Source: Methanosarcinales archaeon (GTDB taxonomy: Archaea > Halobacteriota > Methanosarcinia > Methanosarcinales > Methanocomedenaceae). Taken from it: a stretch of 7,635 bases of DNA. The notes below the pieces were generated by a model. The model made no database searches and was not told where the DNA came from. It was given only the letters and a program-made list of their open reading frames with translations. The stretch spans positions 1 to 7,635 of the forward strand of contig DAOUWY010000085.1 of assembly GCA_030666885.1 (NCBI GenBank). Direction: 5' to 3'. A program made the position numbers and the translations under genes. Below, one piece after another: positions 5,801-7,635 of this stretch (position 1 is its first letter; the number at the start of each line of letters is the position of its first letter).

Positions 5801-6906
5801 GTGATAACCCCAAACCTCTTCCCACCCAACAATTAATAAGTGAAATCGAGACCTATCTTTTTGAGAGGACTTCTACATATCTTACCGTCTCTCCTTCCCA
5901 GGTCAATCTGATCGGTCCCAGGTATATCCGGGTCGAGGTACAGGCAGGGGTAACCTTCACATCGATCCGGGAAGCAAAAACCATCGAAGGCAGGATTATT
6001 GACAATCTTAAGCAGTTCTTCCACCCTCTCCACGGCGGACCAGAGAAAAAAGGATGGGATTTCGGCAGGAATGTGTATATATCGAAAGTTTATGAAGTTA
6101 TTGAAAATACAGATGGTGTGGATTATGTATATGAACTCTGTCTCAACGCGTCAGTCCAGATATTCCAGTTCACTTTAGAAGAAAGCATAATACCTACAGT
6201 TTCTTATCCTGAATACAGCACGATAGAATCTGTTGACGGTTCTGTAAAATTCTACCTGCCGCAACGTCTTGCATTGCAGGATGAGACCGCAGTGCTGGAT
6301 GCTATGGGTTTTAAGGAGGGGGACCATGTCATCCTGGGCACTGGCGAAAATAGTACTACACTTGTATTGACATCCGTGTCTCATGAACGTTTTGGAGATG
6401 TGCTGGAGTGCGAATCAATTTCGACTGATACTGCATTCCCGGCAGGGAGTACTGTTGAGACATCGGATAAAAGGGTTTCATCCATCATTCTCAATGAAAT
6501 ACCGGTTGGAAAAATAAGCGTGCTAAAGGTGGCTATCCTTGATGTTGGCGATACTATTGTTCTCAGGCATAGAGATGATCCTTCAAGTACAGAATACAGA
6601 GAGATACAGCAAGTGAGTACTCAAATTGAAACCATTTTCATAGAAGATAACTATCTGGTCTATCCTGGTACACAGGCAGTATATTCAGATACCAATGAAA
6701 TATGTAAAAACACAGAAGAAGAGTTGGTATTTCCTTATCTTTTTAATACCAATTCCAGGGAAATCCATAATCTGAACAATAAACAGACCAATTGTCATAT
6801 AGAACTTATTCACGGGAAAAATATGAAGTTTGCAAGAACGCTTGACGATATTGGCAGTTATGATTACTGTCGATGGTGCTTTGGTCCTGAGATGTCAGAA
6901 CGCTGA
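2809..6906 (+). CDS. Very large baseplate-J/gp6-like wedge protein (Afp11-like) with inserted repeat modules and C-terminal extension
   Basis: A 1365-residue wedge protein, clearly longer than I expect for Afp11 or baseplate-J relatives. An N-terminal wedge domain spans residues 15-80 (CPEWK near W31, LNKVPDKNFLAFLDLVGV at 61-78). Three copies of a 'WE..W...YWI' beta-domain sit at about 209-265, 435-496 and 696-745. Two homologous inserted modules of about 57 residues lie at 299-356 and 522-577. The baseplate-J core has FGDGERG at 873-879, GGGVDGNV at 896-903, RAVTHEDFEWLV from 952, and GWDFGRNVYIS from 1082. A C-terminal extension from about 1125 carries a tandem beta repeat (1168-1220, 1244-1294) and a terminal Cys/His cluster (H1320, C1329, C1354, C1357). 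The ATG shares its A with the gp25-like stop; GGGAG at 2795-2799 is 9 nt upstream. In Afp/T4, such proteins form the wedge dimers that hold the baseplate closed until firing. The core family call is strong; roles for the insertions and extension are unknown. Confidence 0.92.
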   Translation: MPVKTPKIDDRDQQMIVEQVRELALYYCPEWKDVASIEADKNANTLIHIFSRMMEIITQRLNKVPDKNFLAFLDLVGVHLSPPRIAHAPLTFTIAKGGPQYVSIPAATQVAAPIKDKEPVVFETEKELTIISPKLTKAVSLSPGQDRWTDHSPVLFDSEKKGVEDLFKGRDLVPHRLCLGHKKLFSFEETATIVLTVTLKKNIELKAPWEVKWYCYKDDSPNQVPLSVADSNDPVVNLLKSGNITFSNVGGISKKTLKGFENYWIFAELKKPIPKDTLPQIDTIKAKVEITPISSAGTGTISSNNTSTSITGSGTVFTKELGIGDSITAAGQTRSVTGISSDTELTVNSAFKPDLTGKIPFLYGPSLSPDLAFVNNFPIDMTKDFYPFGEKPQFNDTFYIGSNEVFSKKGAIITVMVALSGEVDVPDTQNIKLLWEFYDGNRWMKLGETTNNGVDAARDTSSFTDSTFAFNNNGVVAFTCPKIKASEINGEENYWIRVRIIGGNYGEEATYENKTATYTDAGTISSVGTTVTGNKTAFTQELTIGDSINAANQTKIITAISSDTELIIDSAFDPLLTDETYTYSKTLWVYKPATYKPPSINTLTLAYAFKSSGEDLDVVLAYNDFVYQDQTKAIQSGNKYFTPFLPVTDKQPALYLAFDQDIATLPVTIFFPLIEKVFTTYQKTQHGTEENTSLVWEYWTKNKWSEMKIEDNTRNLTKREMVQILIPADILKRPCFEFETEYYWIRARLAKGTYGDFPRLTTIHTNTVRAHNLVTVQNEVLGSSNGTPNQVFTFSRSPVLPEQKVLIREVSLIEEERQVIISDEGTDAIEEILDDSGNIVGFWVRWHEMDHFSFSKPNSRHYVIDRNKGTIMFGDGERGMIPLAGTDHIKCSYQSGGGVDGNVKAGTITKLRTSFPYIDSVTNPEDASGGGAEENLDRVKERGPQTLKHRDRAVTHEDFEWLVREASPNVAKVKCMPTQDPSLQFTPGWVTLIIVPESDNPKPLPTQQLISEIETYLFERTSTYLTVSPSQVNLIGPRYIRVEVQAGVTFTSIREAKTIEGRIIDNLKQFFHPLHGGPEKKGWDFGRNVYISKVYEVIENTDGVDYVYELCLNASVQIFQFTLEESIIPTVSYPEYSTIESVDGSVKFYLPQRLALQDETAVLDAMGFKEGDHVILGTGENSTTLVLTSVSHERFGDVLECESISTDTAFPAGSTVETSDKRVSSIILNEIPVGKISVLKVAILDVGDTIVLRHRDDPSSTEYREIQQVSTQIETIFIEDNYLVYPGTQAVYSDTNEICKNTEEELVFPYLFNTNSREIHNLNNKQTNCHIELIHGKNMKFARTLDDIGSYDYCRWCFGPEMSER
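3433..3603 (+). repeat. WE..W/YWI beta-domain, copy A, in the Afp11-like protein
   Basis: Residues 209-265 of the wedge protein run from PWEVKWYCYKD to the GFENYWIF end. Pattern: a W-E start, a second W four residues on (W213), polar loops, a hydrophobic strand (NITFSNV), and a closing YWI with W264. This is the most diverged of three copies and lacks the Arg pair (R-x-R) that follows YWI in the others. An inserted module starts about 35 residues after W264. Confidence 0.6.
3703..3876 (+). repeat. Inserted 58-residue beta module, copy 1, in the Afp11-like protein
   Basis: Residues 299-356 begin GTISSNNTSTSITGSGTVFT and end SDTELTVNSAF plus KPDLT. The sequence is rich in Thr, Ser and Gly with a central ELGIGDSITAAGQT. 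It matches copy 2 (4372-4539) at 29 of 45 aligned residues over the last 45 positions, by hand alignment. This pattern (GT.VTG.GT.FT.EL..GD.I, then SD..LTV.SAF) resembles modules I associate with phage tail fibres and other surface proteins. It interrupts the link between beta-domain copy A and the DFYPFGEKP segment. The module may be surface-exposed. Confidence 0.75.
4111..4296 (+). repeat. WE..W/YWI beta-domain, copy B, in the Afp11-like protein
   Basis: Residues 435-496 run from WEFYDGNRWMKLGE to GEENYWI, with W435, W443 and W495. Directly after the domain come RVRIIGGNYGEEA. This copy matches copy C closely in its anchor positions (WE[FY][YW]...[RK]W at the start, YWIR.R at the end). The second inserted module begins 27 residues after W495. 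Confidence 0.7.
4372..4539 (+). repeat. Inserted 56-residue beta module, copy 2, in the Afp11-like protein
   Basis: Residues 522-577 begin GTISSVGTTVTGNKTAFTQE and end SDTELIIDSAF plus DPLLT. Two residues shorter than copy 1 in the first loop, otherwise colinear with it. The DNA shares a perfect 21-base stretch with copy 1 (4485-4505 against 3822-3842) coding the ISSDTEL segment, so the two arose by duplication or still exchange sequence. It splits the link between NYWIRVRIIGGNYG and the YKPPSINTLTLAYAF segment. Confidence 0.78.
4894..5043 (+). repeat. WE..W/YWI beta-domain, copy C, in the Afp11-like protein
   Basis: Residues 696-745 run from WEYWTKNKWSEMKIED to FETEYYWI, with W696, W699, W704 and W744, followed by RARLAKGTYGDFPRL. 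It is the most compact copy (48 residues between first and last Trp) and has no inserted module after it. It leads into the segment before the baseplate-J core (FGDG at 873-876). Confidence 0.7.
6310..6690 (+). repeat. Tandem beta repeat in the C-terminal extension of the Afp11-like protein
   Basis: Two related units of about 50 residues. Unit 1 (residues 1168-1220) goes FKEGDHVILGTG, a Leu/Val strand, then FPAGSTVETSD. Unit 2 (1244-1294) goes LDVGDTIVLRHRDD, TEYREIQQVS, then YPGTQAVYSD. Shared anchors are G-D-x-[IV]-[IV]-L near the start and P-x-G-x-x-V/[AV]-x-x-S-D at the end, so the match is by pattern, with low overall identity. The units resemble small beta barrels. They lie after the GWDFGR segment, where I expect compact relatives to end. 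Confidence 0.5.
6757..6903 (+). other. Putative metal-binding Cys/His knuckle at the C-terminus of the Afp11-like protein
   Basis: Residues 1317-1365 hold H1320 (EIHNL), C1329 and H1330 (NCHIEL), H1335, then C1354 and C1357 in YDYCRWCFG. The layout (H and C, about 24 residues, Y-D-x-C-x-x-C) resembles the small Ada N-terminal-like knuckle, in which a Cys-x-x-Cys follows a 'TL..A...GY' helix; here TLDDIGSYDYC occupies that place. Zn binding is inferred from ligand spacing only. I have a weak impression that similar tails occur on other eCIS wedge proteins. Confidence 0.5.
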
Positions 6907-6924
6907 ATTATTTACGAGGAAAAC

Positions 6925-7635
6925 ATGTCCTTACCACTACCTGATCTTGATGATAGAAGTTTTGATGACCTGATGAAAGAGGTACAGTCACTCATTCCCA
7001 TTTATAACAAGGAATGGACTAATTTTAACCCTTCAGATCCGGGAATAACTTTGCTTGAACTCTTTGCCTGGCTCAGCGAGATGGTCATTTACCGGACGAA
7101 CCAGGTTCCTGAGGAAAATTACCGGAAATTCCTGGAGCTTATTGGTATTGAATTGGCTACTGGCGAAAGCATAGAGTCGGGGATCGGCAGGGGATTGGAA
7201 TCAATCTCAGAGCGTTACAGGGCGATCACTTCAGATGATTATGAATTCCTGGCCAATGAAAGGATGAAGACGCTGGATGAAGACCTTGAAGGCAGAACAA
7301 TCTGCGTGAATAACATAGACCTTGAATTTAGCACACCAGATGAAGAAAAGCCTGGTAATGTGTCGGTGATCATTATTCCCGGTTGCAGGGAAGATTCTGT
7401 TTATTGTAAGGACGGTTTGCCAACAAATGAATTGAAAAACGAAATAAAGAAGTATCTGGATTCCAGACGTTTGATAACAACCAGGGTGCATGTGGTTGAA
7501 CCGGATTACCAGCCAGTTACTCTGGAGTTAGAAATAGCCCTCGAAGAAAATACAGATGAAAATAGTGTGATGACTATGGCAATAGATCGTATACATACGT
7601 ATTTTGACCCTGTTAAAGGGGGACAGGAAGGAAAA
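6925..7635 (+). CDS. Compact baseplate-J/gp6-gp7-like wedge protein (Afp12-like), 5' part only
   Basis: The first 237 residues of a second wedge protein, cut by the right edge. It opens SLPLPDLDDRSFDDLM, then PSDPGITLLELFAWLSEMV (36-54) and VPEENYRKFLELIGI (61-75). This N-terminal domain is paralogous to that of the preceding gene (VPDKNFLAFLDLVGV). The core follows almost at once: YRAITSDDYEFLA starts at residue 98, against 951 in the larger protein, so the whole beta-domain/insert region is absent. Later come VSVIIIPG, a KKYLDSRRLITTRVHVVEP segment and YFDPVKGGQEGK, where a GW.FGR segment is expected next. The ATG follows GAGGA (6916-6920) by 4 nt and lies 18 nt after the previous stop. In Afp a pair of such proteins (Afp11/Afp12) builds the wedge. 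Whether this is Afp12 proper or a second gp6-type subunit cannot be settled from the visible part. Confidence 0.88.
   Translation, partial: MSLPLPDLDDRSFDDLMKEVQSLIPIYNKEWTNFNPSDPGITLLELFAWLSEMVIYRTNQVPEENYRKFLELIGIELATGESIESGIGRGLESISERYRAITSDDYEFLANERMKTLDEDLEGRTICVNNIDLEFSTPDEEKPGNVSVIIIPGCREDSVYCKDGLPTNELKNEIKKYLDSRRLITTRVHVVEPDYQPVTLELEIALEENTDENSVMTMAIDRIHTYFDPVKGGQEGK

Noticed and set aside
5455..5832. Minus-strand open frames of 89 and 125 codons in the Afp11-like core
   Set aside because: They are antisense to the most conserved baseplate-J segment (GGGVDGNV to RAVTHEDFEWLV); their openness follows from the codon use of the real gene.
6907..6924. Terminator or promoter between the two wedge genes
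   Set aside because: The gap is only 18 bases, contains the GAGGA ribosome site, and has no hairpin, T-run or promoter-like element.
7231..7491. Open frame of 86 codons on the minus strand near the right end
   Set aside because: It lies inside the Afp12-like gene, whose + strand product matches a known family over the same bases. The minus-strand product is Cys/Phe/Ile-rich with no recognisable pattern and no ribosome site I can see.

Overview
The window is wall-to-wall protein-coding on the + strand. It holds seven genes of one operon segment that encode the baseplate, hub and spike of a contractile injection system of the extracellular (eCIS/Afp/PVC-like) type. In Afp terms they are: the 3' end of an Afp7-like LysM tube/baseplate-initiator protein (1-315), a gpD/gp27-like hub (329-1378), a gp5/VgrG-like spike (1375-2010), a PAAR tip protein (2012-2410), a gp25-like wedge/sheath-initiator (2411-2809), a very large Afp11/baseplate-J wedge protein (2809-6906), and the 5' part of an Afp12-like wedge protein that runs off the right edge (6925-7635). 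Tube, sheath, fibre, tape measure, AAA+ ATPase, terminator cap and any toxin cargo would have to lie outside the window.

Layout: genes overlap by 1-4 nt or sit 0-18 nt apart, most with a clear GA-rich Shine-Dalgarno. This fits one polycistronic message with translational coupling. No promoter, terminator, RNA gene, IS element or CRISPR array is visible, and no gap reaches 300 bases. Both ends of the window cut through genes.

How the parts fit (by family knowledge): the LysM protein sits at the base of the inner tube; the hub trimer joins tube to spike; the spike's beta-helical needle is capped by the PAAR protein; the gp25-like protein nucleates the sheath on the baseplate; the two baseplate-J/gp6-type proteins form the wedges that open when the machine fires.

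Most unusual here: (i) hub and spike are two overlapping genes, whereas Afp8/Pvc8/VgrG fuse them; (ii) PAAR precedes gp25, the reverse of afp9-afp10; (iii) the 1365-residue Afp11-like protein contains a threefold 'WE..W...YWI' beta-domain, two homologous inserted modules of about 57 residues placed at equivalent points after the first two domains, a tandem beta repeat in a C-terminal extension, and a terminal Cys/His cluster that looks like a metal-binding knuckle.

Organism: by eye the base composition is moderately AT-rich, Ile ATA and Arg AGA/AGG are common (8 of 13 Arg codons in the visible part of the last gene), and ribosome sites are strong. This fits a methanogen-like or ANME-like euryarchaeon (Methanosarcinales are known to carry such systems), but a bacterium of similar composition is not excluded. 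The taxonomic call is low confidence; the system call is high confidence.
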